Below the pieces are notes generated by a model. That model was not told the DNA's origin. It made no database searches and worked only from the letters and a program-made list of their open reading frames with translations. Positions 7,227 through 16,616 of a DNA stretch of 64,000 nt are shown one piece after another. The number at the start of each line of letters is the position of its first letter. Within the stretch, counting starts at the first letter, position 1. Position numbers and translations under genes: made by a program. Origin of the DNA: Streptomyces sp. NBC_00457 (GTDB lineage: Bacteria > Actinomycetota > Actinomycetes > Streptomycetales > Streptomycetaceae); contig NZ_CP107905.1 of NCBI RefSeq assembly GCF_036014015.1, forward strand, positions 620,001-684,000. The letters run 5' to 3'.

Positions 7227-8915
7227 TCAGTGCTCCGGGGCGCAGCAGTCGCCCTTGGCATCGCCGTCCGACGCCCGCTCCAGGCGGCAGAAGCAGGACG
7301 CTTCGACGGGTACGTCCGTCATGGCGGCGGCCATCTTCAGCTGCTGGGCGACGATGCGCGCCTCCCCCACTTTGCCGAGGCGGAGCAGGCACTCGTGGAA
7401 GCCATGCAGGGACCAGACGTTGCCGAGGTGCTGCAGGGCGCGCGGGAGGGAGTCGTCCAGGCCCAGGTCGGCGCGGTAGACCGCTTCGGCCTCCGCGACG
7501 CGGCCCTGTTCCAGGAGGAGGGCGCCGTAGGCGTGCCGGGTGGGCTGCATCCATCCCCAGGGCTCGTCGTACGGGAGGTTGTCGTCCAGGTCGATGGCCC
7601 GTTCCAGGGCGGCGAAGGCGGTGTCGTGGTTGCCCTTGCGGTACTCCAGCTCCCCGTCCAGCATCGCCGAGGCGACGGCGAGGATGTCGGCGCAGGTGTT
7701 GTTGAACAGCATGCGGGTGGGCGGGACTTGGGCGAGCGCGCGGTGGAACAGCTCGCGTTCGGTCTCGGCCTCCGGGATGCGGCCGGTCGCCGAGAGCGCC
7801 ACGCCGCGGGCATAGTGCAGCATCGCGGTGGTCACGCTGTAGAGCTCCGGGTCGGCGGGCAGGGGCAGTTCGAGGATGTCCGCCCAGCGGCCGAAGCGGA
7901 TCAGGACGTGGACCCGCATGGCCAGAAAGCCCTCCAGCCAGTCGGCCATGGGCGGGCTCTGCACCCGCAGCAGTTCTTCGGGGATGGAGGCCTCGAGTTC
8001 GGCGGCCGTCTGAAGTGCGGTTCGGGACTGGCCGAGGAACATCGCACCGTAGATCTTGAAGTGGTAGTTGTGGCATCGGTACAGGGTGTAGAAGTTCATC
8101 GCGCCGGAGCGGGCGCGGAACTTCTCGTCGGCGGCGATCGCACGGGTGTTGTCCGACACGACGCGCCGGTAGTCGCCGCACAGCACGTCCAGGTGCGAGG
8201 GCATGTGCTGCAGGTGCCCCGCATCCGGCACCAGGTCGCGCAGCCGGTCGGCGACGGGGAGGGCGGTCTCCGGGGTCGGGGACATCTCCATCAGGTGGAT
8301 GTAGAGGTGCAGCAGGCCCGGGTGGCGTGCCCCCTCCTCGGTGGCCAGTGCGCGTTCCAGGACGGCCTTGGCCTCCCTCGTACGGGCACCTTCGGCGGGC
8401 TCTCCGGTGGGCAGGTCCCACAGCTGCCAGGGCGTGAGGTTCATGAGGGCGTCCGCGTAGAGCGTGGCCACGTCCAGGTCGTCGGGGGCGAGGTCGTAGA
8501 CGGCACGCATGCTGTCGGCGTAGGGCGCGTTCCACACCGAGCAGTCCTCCACTGCCTCGGCCTGCGGATAGCGGGTGCGCAGGGCTTGGATCAGGGCCCG
8601 CTCGACGGGGGTGGTGCCGGCCGCTCTGTCATGGGCCAGTTCCACGGCGGCGTGGGTCCGGTCGACGGTGCGTTCCAGCTCGTCGCCGTCGAAGGCCTCC
8701 CACGGCTTGTTGTAGTTGGGGCCGAGCGCGTAGGCGATGCCCCACTGGGCCATGGCGCAATCGGGGTCCGCCGCTGCCGCGGCCTCGAAGCAGCGGACGG
8801 CTTCCTCGTGGTGGAAGGCGTACGTCCACACCAGGCCGCGGTCGAACCACAGCTGGGCCTCGGCGGACGAGGTTGTCACAGGGCGGGAGTGGGTGCCGAG
8901 ATCGTAGTAGTCCAT
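7227..8915 (-). CDS. Tetratricopeptide-repeat protein with His-rich core motif and Cys tail
   Basis: A 562-residue soluble protein built from TPR-like helical pairs (for example AEAQLWFDRGLVWTYAFHHEEAVRCFEAAAAADP near the start and ALERAIDLDDN later). It contains HLYIHLMEM and HMPSH motifs in the middle, which look like metal or substrate ligands, and ends with CFCR...CC. The ATG at 8915 follows GGAGAAGCCC; the in-frame extension to 8969 has no ribosome site. There is no signal peptide. I recognise it as a conserved Streptomyces TPR protein but know of no established function. It is transcribed towards the monooxygenase, 100 bp apart, and might share its transcript. Confidence 0.85.
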   Translation of the reverse strand: MDYYDLGTHSRPVTTSSAEAQLWFDRGLVWTYAFHHEEAVRCFEAAAAADPDCAMAQWGIAYALGPNYNKPWEAFDGDELERTVDRTHAAVELAHDRAAGTTPVERALIQALRTRYPQAEAVEDCSVWNAPYADSMRAVYDLAPDDLDVATLYADALMNLTPWQLWDLPTGEPAEGARTREAKAVLERALATEEGARHPGLLHLYIHLMEMSPTPETALPVADRLRDLVPDAGHLQHMPSHLDVLCGDYRRVVSDNTRAIAADEKFRARSGAMNFYTLYRCHNYHFKIYGAMFLGQSRTALQTAAELEASIPEELLRVQSPPMADWLEGFLAMRVHVLIRFGRWADILELPLPADPELYSVTTAMLHYARGVALSATGRIPEAETERELFHRALAQVPPTRMLFNNTCADILAVASAMLDGELEYRKGNHDTAFAALERAIDLDDNLPYDEPWGWMQPTRHAYGALLLEQGRVAEAEAVYRADLGLDDSLPRALQHLGNVWSLHGFHECLLRLGKVGEARIVAQQLKMAAAMTDVPVEASCFCRLERASDGDAKGDCCAPEH

Positions 8916-9160
8916 GGGCTTCTCCTCGCATCCGCCATCAGTCTGGTCATGATCTGCCGACCGCACCACCGGCCAGGCCTACCTTCCCTGAAGAACGCCG
9001 CATCCGCCCATTGGTGGCTGCCTCAGGCGCACTTTCCGTTCGCTCTCGCCGCCCTCGGCATCGATGTGCTGCAGCAGGCGGGCCGGCCAGTCGGCACCAC
9101 GACGGCCGTCCGCCCCTGCGAACCGTCGTCGCTGCTTCGGGCTGAGGGAGGCATGGGCGG

Positions 9161-10903
9161 TCACTGGGGAGTGACGGCCAGGACGCGGTTGAGCGCGCTG
9201 TCGGGGCGGCCGGTGAGCTCGTCCCAGGTGCCTTCCTCGGTGATGCGGCCGGCTTCGAGGACGGCGATGCGGTCGGCGCGGCGGATGGTGGCGGGGCGGT
9301 GGGCGATGACGATCGTGGTGCGGCCTTCCGTGCCGAGAGCGGTGGCGAGTTGGGCGTCACTGGCGTTGTCCAGGTGGGCGGTGGTCTCGTCGAGCACGAG
9401 GACTCTCGGCTCGGCCAGCAACGCGCGGGCGAGAGCGATCCGGGCGCGCTGGCCGCCGGAGAGGGTGGAGCCGCGCTCGCCGACGAGTGTGTCCATGGGG
9501 GCGATCCGGTCGACGCCGCACAGCCGGGCCGTTTCGGTGAGGAGGTCGTCGTCCGCCTCGGGCGCGGCCAGCCGCAGGTTGTCGGCGAGAGTGCCGTGGA
9601 AGAGGGAGATGTCCTGACCCACCACGGCGAGGGCACGGCGGAGTTCGGCATCGCTCAGGTCACGTACGTCGACGGGATCGCCGGTGCCGGGTATCAGGTG
9701 GACGGTTCCCTCGGACGGGTCCCAGAAGCGGGCCAGCAGGTGGGCGCACGTCGACTTGCCGGCCCCCGAGGCGCCGACCAGTGCGAGGGTCTGCCCTGCG
9801 CGGACCGTCAGGTCGACTCCGTCCAGCACGGGCCTGCCACCGTAGTCGAAGCTCGCTTGATGCAGCCGGACGCCCAGCGGGCCGGAAGGGAGCGGGCGGG
9901 GTGAGGCGGGCGGCGGGGCGAGAGCGGGGGCCTTCAGGGCCGCGTCGACCCGGGCGGCCGCGGCGCGCAGTCCCACCGCCTGGCTCAGTGCCCTGGCCGA
10001 CTCGGCGACCGGGCCCAGCACCGACAGGGCCAGAGCCATCGCCGCCGGCGCCCATGCGCCGTGCAGCCGCCCCGAGGTCACGGACTGCCCCGCGGCAGCC
10101 ACCACGCCGAGGACCGCAAGCACGATGAGGAGGTCGCGGACAGCGGCGGCCATGGCCTCCCAGGTGGCCTCGGCCCGCTGGGCCTCACCCACCTGCCGGC
10201 CCTGTTCGGCGAGACGGCCGCGCCGCTCGGCAAGCCCTCCGAAGGCGAGCAGCTCACGCAACCCGTCGACGGTCTCCACGGTGTCGGCCGACAGCTTCGC
10301 GGCCGCCGCCCGGGTGCGGGCCCCGCGCGCCGCGCGTCCGCGCGCGTCGGCGAAGGGCGCCACGGCGAGCAGCGCGGCCACCGGCACCACCGCCACCAGC
10401 AACCACGGCTCCACCGTGGCCAGAACAGCGGACCCGCCGGTGAACACCACCCCGGATGCGAGGAGTTGAGCGGTGGTGTGGGCGTAGAAGAACTCCAGTG
10501 CCTCGACGTCGGCCATGGCGGTGGCGGCCAGGTCTCCGCTGCGCCGGCCTGCGACGCGGGCGGGTGCGCTGCGGGCGAGCCCGTCGAAGACGCGCACGCG
10601 CAGTTCGGCCAGCACCCGGTAAGCCAGGTCGTGGCTGAGGTCCATCTCGCGCCAGGTCATCAGGGTGCGTACGAGGACGAGGACGACGAGCGCGCTGACC
10701 GTACCGGCCGAGGGGGCGCGGTCCTCGATGACGGCCGTTCCGACGGTGTGCGCGGCCAGCGTCAGCAACGTGACGAGTGAGCCTTGTTCCATGAGTGCGG
10801 CGCCGCAGGTGCGGGCCATCATGATCCGGTGCCCGGCGAGGGCGGGGAGCAGGGCGCGCAGTGCGCCGCGCGCGGGCAGATCAGTTCGGGTGCTGCTGCT
10901 CAT
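9161..10903 (-). CDS. ABC exporter subunit, membrane-ATPase fusion (CydC-like half)
   Basis: A 580-residue half-transporter: about six membrane helices in residues 20-320, then a nucleotide-binding domain with Walker A GASGAGKST, Q-loop, signature LSGGQRARIA and Walker B VLVLDETT. The catalytic glutamate is kept. Its ATG overlaps the stop of the preceding half-transporter gene by 4 bp, so the two make one heterodimer. As last gene of the RiPP operon that starts at 17653, it is the likely exporter of the mature peptide. The CydDC-like layout (thiol exporters) is an alternative reading, but no cydAB genes are nearby. Confidence 0.9.
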   Translation of the reverse strand: MSSSTRTDLPARGALRALLPALAGHRIMMARTCGAALMEQGSLVTLLTLAAHTVGTAVIEDRAPSAGTVSALVVLVLVRTLMTWREMDLSHDLAYRVLAELRVRVFDGLARSAPARVAGRRSGDLAATAMADVEALEFFYAHTTAQLLASGVVFTGGSAVLATVEPWLLVAVVPVAALLAVAPFADARGRAARGARTRAAAAKLSADTVETVDGLRELLAFGGLAERRGRLAEQGRQVGEAQRAEATWEAMAAAVRDLLIVLAVLGVVAAAGQSVTSGRLHGAWAPAAMALALSVLGPVAESARALSQAVGLRAAAARVDAALKAPALAPPPASPRPLPSGPLGVRLHQASFDYGGRPVLDGVDLTVRAGQTLALVGASGAGKSTCAHLLARFWDPSEGTVHLIPGTGDPVDVRDLSDAELRRALAVVGQDISLFHGTLADNLRLAAPEADDDLLTETARLCGVDRIAPMDTLVGERGSTLSGGQRARIALARALLAEPRVLVLDETTAHLDNASDAQLATALGTEGRTTIVIAHRPATIRRADRIAVLEAGRITEEGTWDELTGRPDSALNRVLAVTPQ

Positions 10904-12639
10904 GCGGCGAGCCCTCCCAGGTGAGCGTGGCCCGCCTTGACGAGCTCCGTGTAGACGCCCCCGGCTTCGACGAGGGTGGTGTGCTCGCCGACGGCGTCCA
11001 CGCGTCCGCCGTCGAGGACGACGATGCGGTCGGCGTGCCGGACGGCGGCGAGCCGGTGGGCGACCACCAGGACGGTCCGACCGCCCGCGGCGTCCAGCAG
11101 TTCACGGATGATGTCCGCCTCACGGCGTTCGTCGACCGCGCTGGTGGCCTCGTCGAGGACGAGCACCGGGGCGTCGGCCAGCAGGGCTCGGGCGAGGGCG
11201 AGCCGCTGCCGCTGGCCGCCGGACAGGGTGGCGCCCCGTTCGCCGAGGACGGTGGCGTAGCCGTCGGGGAGGGCGGCGATCTCGTCGTGGATGCCGGCGG
11301 TGCGTGCCGCGCGTATCAGCGCGTCGTCCGTGGCGTCCGGCCGGGCCAGACGCAGGTTGTCGGCGATGGTGGCGTGGAAGAGGTACGTCTCCTGGGAGAC
11401 GACGGCGATGCCCCGCCGCAGCGAGTCGAGTGCGTACGTGGTCACGTCGTGGCCGTCGAGGGTGATCCGGCCGCTTTGCGGGTCGTGGTGGCGCAGGAGC
11501 AGGGCGAGGAGTGTGGACTTGCCGGCTCCGGACGGGCCGACGATCGCGGTGGTACGTCCCGCTTCGGCGGTGAAGGTGACGTGCCTGAGCGCGGGCGTCT
11601 CGGCGGCGTCGTAGGTGAACTCGACGTCCTCGAAGCGCAGTTCCGGCGGGCCTGGCCAGTGCGCCGGTGCCGTTCCCGTGTCGGGGACGGCGGGTTCGGC
11701 GGTGCGCAGCGCCGCGAGTCCGTCCGCGGCCGACACGCCCAGGTATCCGGAGTGCCATTCGCGGGCCAGGTCACGGACCGGCCCGAAGCACTCGGAGGCC
11801 AGGAGCAGCACCAGGTAGGTGCCGGTCGCCGTGGTGGATCCGGTGACGGCCGACCAGCAGGCGAGGAGCGCGGCGGCCACGGTGCCGCCCTGGATGGCCA
11901 GATCGGTGATGCCGGTGTCGACGAGGGACACGCGCAACTTGGCGACGGTCGCCCGGTGCAGCGCCGCCGACCGCTTCTCCAGCCGTTCCCGGGTGCGCCC
12001 GACGGCACCGGCGGCCCGCAGGGCGGGCATGCCCTGCAGGGCTTCGAGGTAGTCGGCGCCCAGTTCCTCGTAGGTGTCCCAGTGTTCCTTGCCGCGCCGG
12101 GCCAGCAGCCGGTCCCAGGCGCGCGGCCCGACGAGGGCGAGCAGCAGTGCGGGGACGAGGGCGAGGAGGGCGGCCGGTTCGATGACTGCCAAGGCTGCGA
12201 GCAGCAGGGGCGGCACGGTGAGGGTGATCAGGAGCTGGGGCAGGTAGCGGGAGACGTAGGCGTCGACGCCCTCCACCCCGTCGACGAGGGTGGTGCGGAC
12301 GGCCCCGGCGCGTGCGGTGGTCAGGTGCGCGGGCCCCAGTCGTCCGAGGTGGGCGAGGAGTTCGTCCCGCAGAGCCACCCTGACCCTGGCCCCGGCTCGG
12401 GTGGCGGTGCGCCGTTGCCAGTTGCCGAGTCCGGCGCGGGCGGCGACGACGCCGAGCACCGCGCCGAGGAGCAGCGGGAGCCGGTCCGTGTCCCCGCGGG
12501 CCAGGTCGGCGAGGGCGAACGCCAGGAGTACGGCCTGCGCGAGGTGGGTGAGGGTGACGGCCGCCTGCAGGAGGGTGGCCGCGAGCAGGGGGCGCCGTGC
12601 GTGCCGTGCGGCGCGGAGCAGCTCCGGGTGGACGATCAC
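10900..12639 (-). CDS. ABC exporter subunit, membrane-ATPase fusion (CydD-like half)
   Basis: A 579-residue half-transporter with an N-terminal membrane domain (about 1-310) and an ATPase domain: Walker A GPSGAGKST, signature LSGGQRQRLA, Walker B VLVLDEAT and the D-loop SAVD. The start is the GTG at 12639 (VIVHPELL), preceded by AGGAGAAG and overlapping the TGA of the dehydrogenase gene by 4 bp; the long open frame upstream of it is a shadow of that gene. It pairs with the next half-transporter. Role in peptide export is inferred from the gene order. Confidence 0.9.
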   Translation of the reverse strand: MIVHPELLRAARHARRPLLAATLLQAAVTLTHLAQAVLLAFALADLARGDTDRLPLLLGAVLGVVAARAGLGNWQRRTATRAGARVRVALRDELLAHLGRLGPAHLTTARAGAVRTTLVDGVEGVDAYVSRYLPQLLITLTVPPLLLAALAVIEPAALLALVPALLLALVGPRAWDRLLARRGKEHWDTYEELGADYLEALQGMPALRAAGAVGRTRERLEKRSAALHRATVAKLRVSLVDTGITDLAIQGGTVAAALLACWSAVTGSTTATGTYLVLLLASECFGPVRDLAREWHSGYLGVSAADGLAALRTAEPAVPDTGTAPAHWPGPPELRFEDVEFTYDAAETPALRHVTFTAEAGRTTAIVGPSGAGKSTLLALLLRHHDPQSGRITLDGHDVTTYALDSLRRGIAVVSQETYLFHATIADNLRLARPDATDDALIRAARTAGIHDEIAALPDGYATVLGERGATLSGGQRQRLALARALLADAPVLVLDEATSAVDERREADIIRELLDAAGGRTVLVVAHRLAAVRHADRIVVLDGGRVDAVGEHTTLVEAGGVYTELVKAGHAHLGGLAA

Positions 12640-13748
12640 GAGGTCTTCTCCTGGTCGGAGTGGGTGGTGCCGAGGGCCAGGCCGTGGACGATCCAGTCCC
12701 GGCCCGGTGGGGCGCCGAGCGCGGCGCCCAGGTCCGCCTGCTGCCAGGAGCCGACGGGGCGGGCGGCCAACCCGTGTCGTACGGCGCCCAGGTGGGCGAG
12801 GTGGACGGCGAAACCGGCCCGTAGGTGCGCTCGGCGGATCCGTGGCGCGTTGGCGTCTGCCGGGCACCCGTACGCGAGCAGTACGGCGCCCACGTCCGCG
12901 ATCCATGCCTGGCCGGCAGCCCATACGGCGAGCGTCGGCCGGGCCTCCCCCGCCGCGAGCCGCCGCAGTGTGCCGTCGGGCGCCAACTCGACCAGTTCGG
13001 GCCGCGGTTCGCCGACGGCCGCACACCAGGCGAGCTCACCGGCGCTCGCCTGAACGGCTGTTGCGAGCACCGCACGCAGAACGTCCGGGGGCGGGGTGCC
13101 GGTGAGCGGTGGCGGGGCGCTGCGGCGGGCCAGCAGTTCGCGGGGAGCGGGCATGTCCATGGGTGGGCTCGCCCCCTGGGACTGAGAGACCTGGCCTCCC
13201 TGCTCAGGTGGGGTGAAGTGCAGTGTGGCCAGCGGGTGTTCGGTGAGCCCGTCCAAGCGCACTAGCGGCTCTGCGATGCCCAGCGCACCAGCCGCGTGCC
13301 ACAGCGCCGCGGCAACGTGCCCGGTGTCCAGCAGGATCAGCGGCCAGGCACGGTGGCCGTAGTGCGAGACCGTGCGCTGCGGGGTGACGGACAGTTCGAC
13401 CGTCACCCCGGGCAGGGTGCCGTCGGGTTCCCTGCCGAGTCGGTGCACGCGGTGGCGCAGCGGGTCGTAGCCGTAGCGCCCGGGCGGCAGCGGACAGCCG
13501 GTGCCTACGAGGAGTTCCGCGTCCACCGGGTGCAGCGCGCCCGCCGAGGGGGCGGGCCGCAGCCGCCCGGAGCCGTCCGATGCCGCCAGGGAGAGGCGGA
13601 GCAGCCGCTCCAGGTCCAGCTCCCCCGGGCCTGCCTCCGGCAGGGGACGCGAGGGTCCCGGCCACGGACGTACGGCGGGCCCGGCGGGCGTGTCCGGTCC
13701 GGGCCGCTCGGGGGAACGGGCCCGGGCGAGGGCGGTGACGAGATCCAC
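12636..13748 (-). CDS. SagB-type (ThcOx/McbC-like) dehydrogenase, FMN-dependent
   Basis: A 370-residue nitroreductase-fold protein expected to oxidise azolines to azoles in a RiPP. The N-terminal half has the FMN-site pattern RPAPSAGALHPVD (about 75), LPPGRYGYD and HYGHRAWPLILLDTGH. The C-terminal half repeats the fold in weaker form (LAVWAAGQAWIADVGAVLLAYG) and ends LALGTTHS. This duplicated layout matches full-length SagB-family dehydrogenases. The start is the GTG at 13748 after GAGGACCACC, 10 bp beyond the YcaO stop; the extended frame to 13871 overlaps YcaO and is rejected. No Cys is present in the candidate precursor, so the product would be oxazoles. Confidence 0.88.
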   Translation of the reverse strand: MDLVTALARARSPERPGPDTPAGPAVRPWPGPSRPLPEAGPGELDLERLLRLSLAASDGSGRLRPAPSAGALHPVDAELLVGTGCPLPPGRYGYDPLRHRVHRLGREPDGTLPGVTVELSVTPQRTVSHYGHRAWPLILLDTGHVAAALWHAAGALGIAEPLVRLDGLTEHPLATLHFTPPEQGGQVSQSQGASPPMDMPAPRELLARRSAPPPLTGTPPPDVLRAVLATAVQASAGELAWCAAVGEPRPELVELAPDGTLRRLAAGEARPTLAVWAAGQAWIADVGAVLLAYGCPADANAPRIRRAHLRAGFAVHLAHLGAVRHGLAARPVGSWQQADLGAALGAPPGRDWIVHGLALGTTHSDQEKTS

Positions 13749-13758
13749 GGGGTGGTCC

Positions 13759-15138
13759 TCACATGTGGGGCGGAGGAGCCAGCGTGAAGTCCTCCGGCCC
13801 GCTCGGCGCGGTCGTACGCCAGCCACGGGCGACGGCGGCGTCGGCGAGGCGCGAGGAGCCGAAGTACCCAAAAGCCGCTGGGGCGTTGGGGATCAGACCG
13901 GAGACGAGGACCCGGGCGACGCGCAGGGACGTCTCGGCCACGTCCTCGGTGGTGAGGTCGAACGTCATGACGCGGTGGCCGCCCTCGTGGAGGGCACATT
14001 CCAGCCGGTCCCGGCTGCCGGGCTCGACCGCGTCGATGGAGACGGTCCCGTGCGCCGGGTCGGTGAACCGCCGGGCCTCGGGCGCCATCCGCTCGTCCAG
14101 CCACACCTGGACGTGCGCGCCCAAGTCCCGTACGTGCTCGAACTGTTCGCCGCACACTTCGAGATAGCGGCCGTCGGCACGGTGGTCCAGATACAGTCCG
14201 CGGGCGAGCAGCCCTGCCTCGACGGCCTGGAACACCCAGCCGTCGGGATCGACGAGCCCCTGTGTGAAGACCCAGGTGTGGACGGCCTCCAGTACGGCCT
14301 TGCGGGCGGCCTCGGACGGGTCGTACTTGCAGGCGAACCCGGCGGCGTACAGACCGAGCCGGGGGTCGTGGACGAGCGCGGCCATACAGGGAGCGAACTC
14401 CGAGGGCATCTCGACGAGATGGACGTCGAGCGCGGATCCGGCGAGGTCGTCGGCGAGGCCGGGCACGCTCGCCGGGTCGATGCCGCGGGTCGGGCCGTCC
14501 AGGTGCCACCACAGTTCGAGCGCGTCGCGTTCGACGATCTCCAGCAGGCCGCGTTCCACGGCGTCGTCGAGACCCTGCCCGGTGGCGATCCCGGCGTAGT
14601 TGAGGTGGTGGGTGCGCGGCAGCGAACGCAGGTCGCCCTGGCGCCAGTTGAGGTGCGTGAGCGCGACGGGCGCCCAGACCTCGGCGGTGCCGCCGCCGGG
14701 CAGCCGTTCCGTGCCGCGCGTCCACAGGGACGGCGTGTCGGCGGTGAGGGGGCGGTAGGGGAACTTCTCCCGGGCGTACTGCCAGTCGGCGTACGTCGGC
14801 AGCTCGTCCGGCCCGTACAGCCGCAGGCCCTTCTCGGCCAGGTCGGTGGCCGTGGCGCGCAGCGGGGCGGCGGGGTGGCCGGGCGGCGGCACCCGGTTGC
14901 CGCAGTACCGCTCGATCCCCTCCGCTATGGCGGCTGTTCGGGCGCCCTCGGGGTCGCCGAAGGTGGTGCCGAGCGACACCCGGTCGGCGGGCCACAGACC
15001 GAGCCGCCGGGCGTCGGCGATCTCCGCGGTGAGCGCGGTGTAGCGGGGCGGTGCGCCCTCAGGGTGCTCCACGGGCTTGACCGCGCGGACGATGCCGCAG
15101 ACGGGGTCGACGAGAGTTTCCAGCGGCAGCGCCGTCAT
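13759..15138 (-). CDS. YcaO-family cyclodehydratase
   Basis: A 459-residue YcaO enzyme that activates peptide backbone amides with ATP to form azolines (or amidines). ATP/Mg ligand signatures are visible: TAAIAEGIERYCG (about 75), LERGLLEIVERDALELWWH (about 190) and the later EAVHTWVFTQG. The C-terminus ends APPPHM, a loose version of the proline-rich tail that completes the active site in azoline formers. The E1-like partner is a separate gene two positions upstream. The ATG overlaps the hydrolase stop (ATGA). Azole versus amidine chemistry cannot be decided from sequence, but the dehydrogenase next door favours azoles. Confidence 0.92.
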   Translation of the reverse strand: MTALPLETLVDPVCGIVRAVKPVEHPEGAPPRYTALTAEIADARRLGLWPADRVSLGTTFGDPEGARTAAIAEGIERYCGNRVPPPGHPAAPLRATATDLAEKGLRLYGPDELPTYADWQYAREKFPYRPLTADTPSLWTRGTERLPGGGTAEVWAPVALTHLNWRQGDLRSLPRTHHLNYAGIATGQGLDDAVERGLLEIVERDALELWWHLDGPTRGIDPASVPGLADDLAGSALDVHLVEMPSEFAPCMAALVHDPRLGLYAAGFACKYDPSEAARKAVLEAVHTWVFTQGLVDPDGWVFQAVEAGLLARGLYLDHRADGRYLEVCGEQFEHVRDLGAHVQVWLDERMAPEARRFTDPAHGTVSIDAVEPGSRDRLECALHEGGHRVMTFDLTTEDVAETSLRVARVLVSGLIPNAPAAFGYFGSSRLADAAVARGWRTTAPSGPEDFTLAPPPHM

Positions 15139-16616
15139 CGCAGGATCTCCTGTGCGGGATCGGTGGGGGTGGGACGGGACCGGAGCACGGACAGCCGGAG
15201 CGCCACGCTCCCGGCGTCGACTTCACGCCGGGAGGGCAGCAGCCGGGTGGCCGTGACCGGGGCGTCGCCGGTGTGGGGGTTGCGGGCGTGGGCCGGGAAG
15301 TGGTGGCCGGCGATCTCCAGGCGGAGCCGGGTACCCGCGGCCAGTCGCCGCGCGATCCGGCCGAGTCCTACGGTGAACTCGGCGTCCTTTCCTGGTGGTT
15401 CGTCGCGTCGGACGATGCCGACGGCGAGCCGCTGGGCCACTCCTGCCGACGTGATGGCGACGAGTCGGACGGCCCAGTCGGCGGACGGAGTGTGTGCGGT
15501 GGCCCGCAGCCGCACCTCCACGGGGCCGACCACGTCCAGCGGGCGCGGCAGTGGCGGGGTGACCAGCAGACAGCGGTCGGGGTGACCGTCCGTGGTGACG
15601 GCCAAGTCCTCGGAGGACACGGGACGTTCCGGATCGGCCGTGAAGGAGGAGCCGTGCAGCAGCCGTACGTTCTGCGTGCGCGGCTCTCCTTCGATGTCGG
15701 CGGGCATCCACAGGAGGCTGCCGCCCAGGCCCACCGCGCCACGGTGCCCGGGGCCGAGGTCCCCGGCGAGGGCGCGGCGGGCCCAGCGTACGTAGAGCTC
15801 GCCGAGGCTCACCCGGTGCGCGGCCTCGGCGTCGGGGCCGGGCTCGGCGACGAGACCGTGCCCCCAGGGGCCCAGCAGCAGCCGCGCCGACGGACCGCCC
15901 CAGCGGCGCCACAGCGCGACGGTGTCGTCGGTGAAGTGGTCGTGGTGGCCGCCCACCGCGAGCAGAGGCATCCCGGCGCGCCCGGCCGCCGAGACGAGCC
16001 GGCCACGTTCGCGGTGGCGCCACAGGCCTGGCCAGGAGGGCAGGCTCCGGCCGAGCCGCTCGGGGAGGCCGGTCAGCGGCAGATGGGTGAGCAGACCGGG
16101 GTCCGCGGCGAGTGCCTTGCCCAGGGCGCTCTCGTCGGAGTCCGGCCGGTCGCCGTGCGCCGCCCACCACCCGGCGCGGGCCAGCAGCCGTTCCACGCCC
16201 GAGGGTTCGCGCGCCGTCTCGGCGGGGCCCAGCGCGGGCACGGCGGCGATGACGGCGTCGGGCCGGGCGTCCGTGGGCGCGTCGAGCGCGAGGGCCAGGG
16301 CGCAGTGGGCGGCGTAGGAGGCGCCGACGGCGACCACCTGCCCGTTGCTCCATGGCTGCCCGCGAATCCAGTGGACGGTCGCCGCTCCGTCGGCGGCCTC
16401 GTTCTCGTACGGGTGCCACTCCCCCGGCGACGCGTGCCGGCCCCGTACGTCCTGGACCAGTGCGGCGAACCCGCGGTGGGCCCAGCCGCGCAGCTCGGCC
16501 CGGTGCCGTCCGCGGTCGTAGGGCGTGCGGATGAGGACGGCCGGGAAGGGGCCGTCGCCGTCCGGGAGACGGACGTCGGTGGCGAGCCCTTCGACGGCCA
16601 CGGTGAACGGCGTCAT
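15135..16616 (-). CDS. CocE/NonD-family (S15-like) hydrolase
   Basis: A 493-residue alpha/beta hydrolase of the X-Pro dipeptidyl peptidase/cocaine esterase group. IRTPYDRGRH opens the fold, VQDVRGRHASPG and VGASYAAH (nucleophile Ser) follow, then GGHHDHF and GPWGHG (catalytic His). The C-terminal third is the jelly-roll domain of the family. The ATG at 16616 overlaps the stop of the E1-like gene by 4 bp. In this operon it may remove leader sequence or trim the product; the candidate precursor has TP and NP sites that an X-Pro-directed enzyme could use, but this is speculation. It has no signal peptide. Confidence 0.88.
   Translation of the reverse strand: MTPFTVAVEGLATDVRLPDGDGPFPAVLIRTPYDRGRHRAELRGWAHRGFAALVQDVRGRHASPGEWHPYENEAADGAATVHWIRGQPWSNGQVVAVGASYAAHCALALALDAPTDARPDAVIAAVPALGPAETAREPSGVERLLARAGWWAAHGDRPDSDESALGKALAADPGLLTHLPLTGLPERLGRSLPSWPGLWRHRERGRLVSAAGRAGMPLLAVGGHHDHFTDDTVALWRRWGGPSARLLLGPWGHGLVAEPGPDAEAAHRVSLGELYVRWARRALAGDLGPGHRGAVGLGGSLLWMPADIEGEPRTQNVRLLHGSSFTADPERPVSSEDLAVTTDGHPDRCLLVTPPLPRPLDVVGPVEVRLRATAHTPSADWAVRLVAITSAGVAQRLAVGIVRRDEPPGKDAEFTVGLGRIARRLAAGTRLRLEIAGHHFPAHARNPHTGDAPVTATRLLPSRREVDAGSVALRLSVLRSRPTPTDPAQEILR

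Noticed and set aside
5050..8535. 1161-residue minus-strand open frame
   Set aside because: It runs through two real minus-strand genes in another frame and is Arg/Pro/Gly-rich; a codon-position artefact.
8979..9164. Small minus-strand open frame between the TPR gene and the exporter
   Set aside because: 61 residues, no ribosome site, no family resemblance; the 245-bp gap otherwise shows nothing clear.
7113..9617. 834-residue plus-strand open frame
   Set aside because: Antisense of the TPR protein and the exporter end; no recognisable domain or ribosome site.
9161..12639. CydDC cytochrome assembly genes
   Set aside because: The two half-transporters resemble CydD and CydC, but no cydAB genes are present and the 4-bp overlaps tie them to the RiPP operon.
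10861..13053. 730-residue plus-strand open frame opposite the exporter genes
   Set aside because: Shadow of the ABC half-transporter; the minus strand shows all ATPase motifs.
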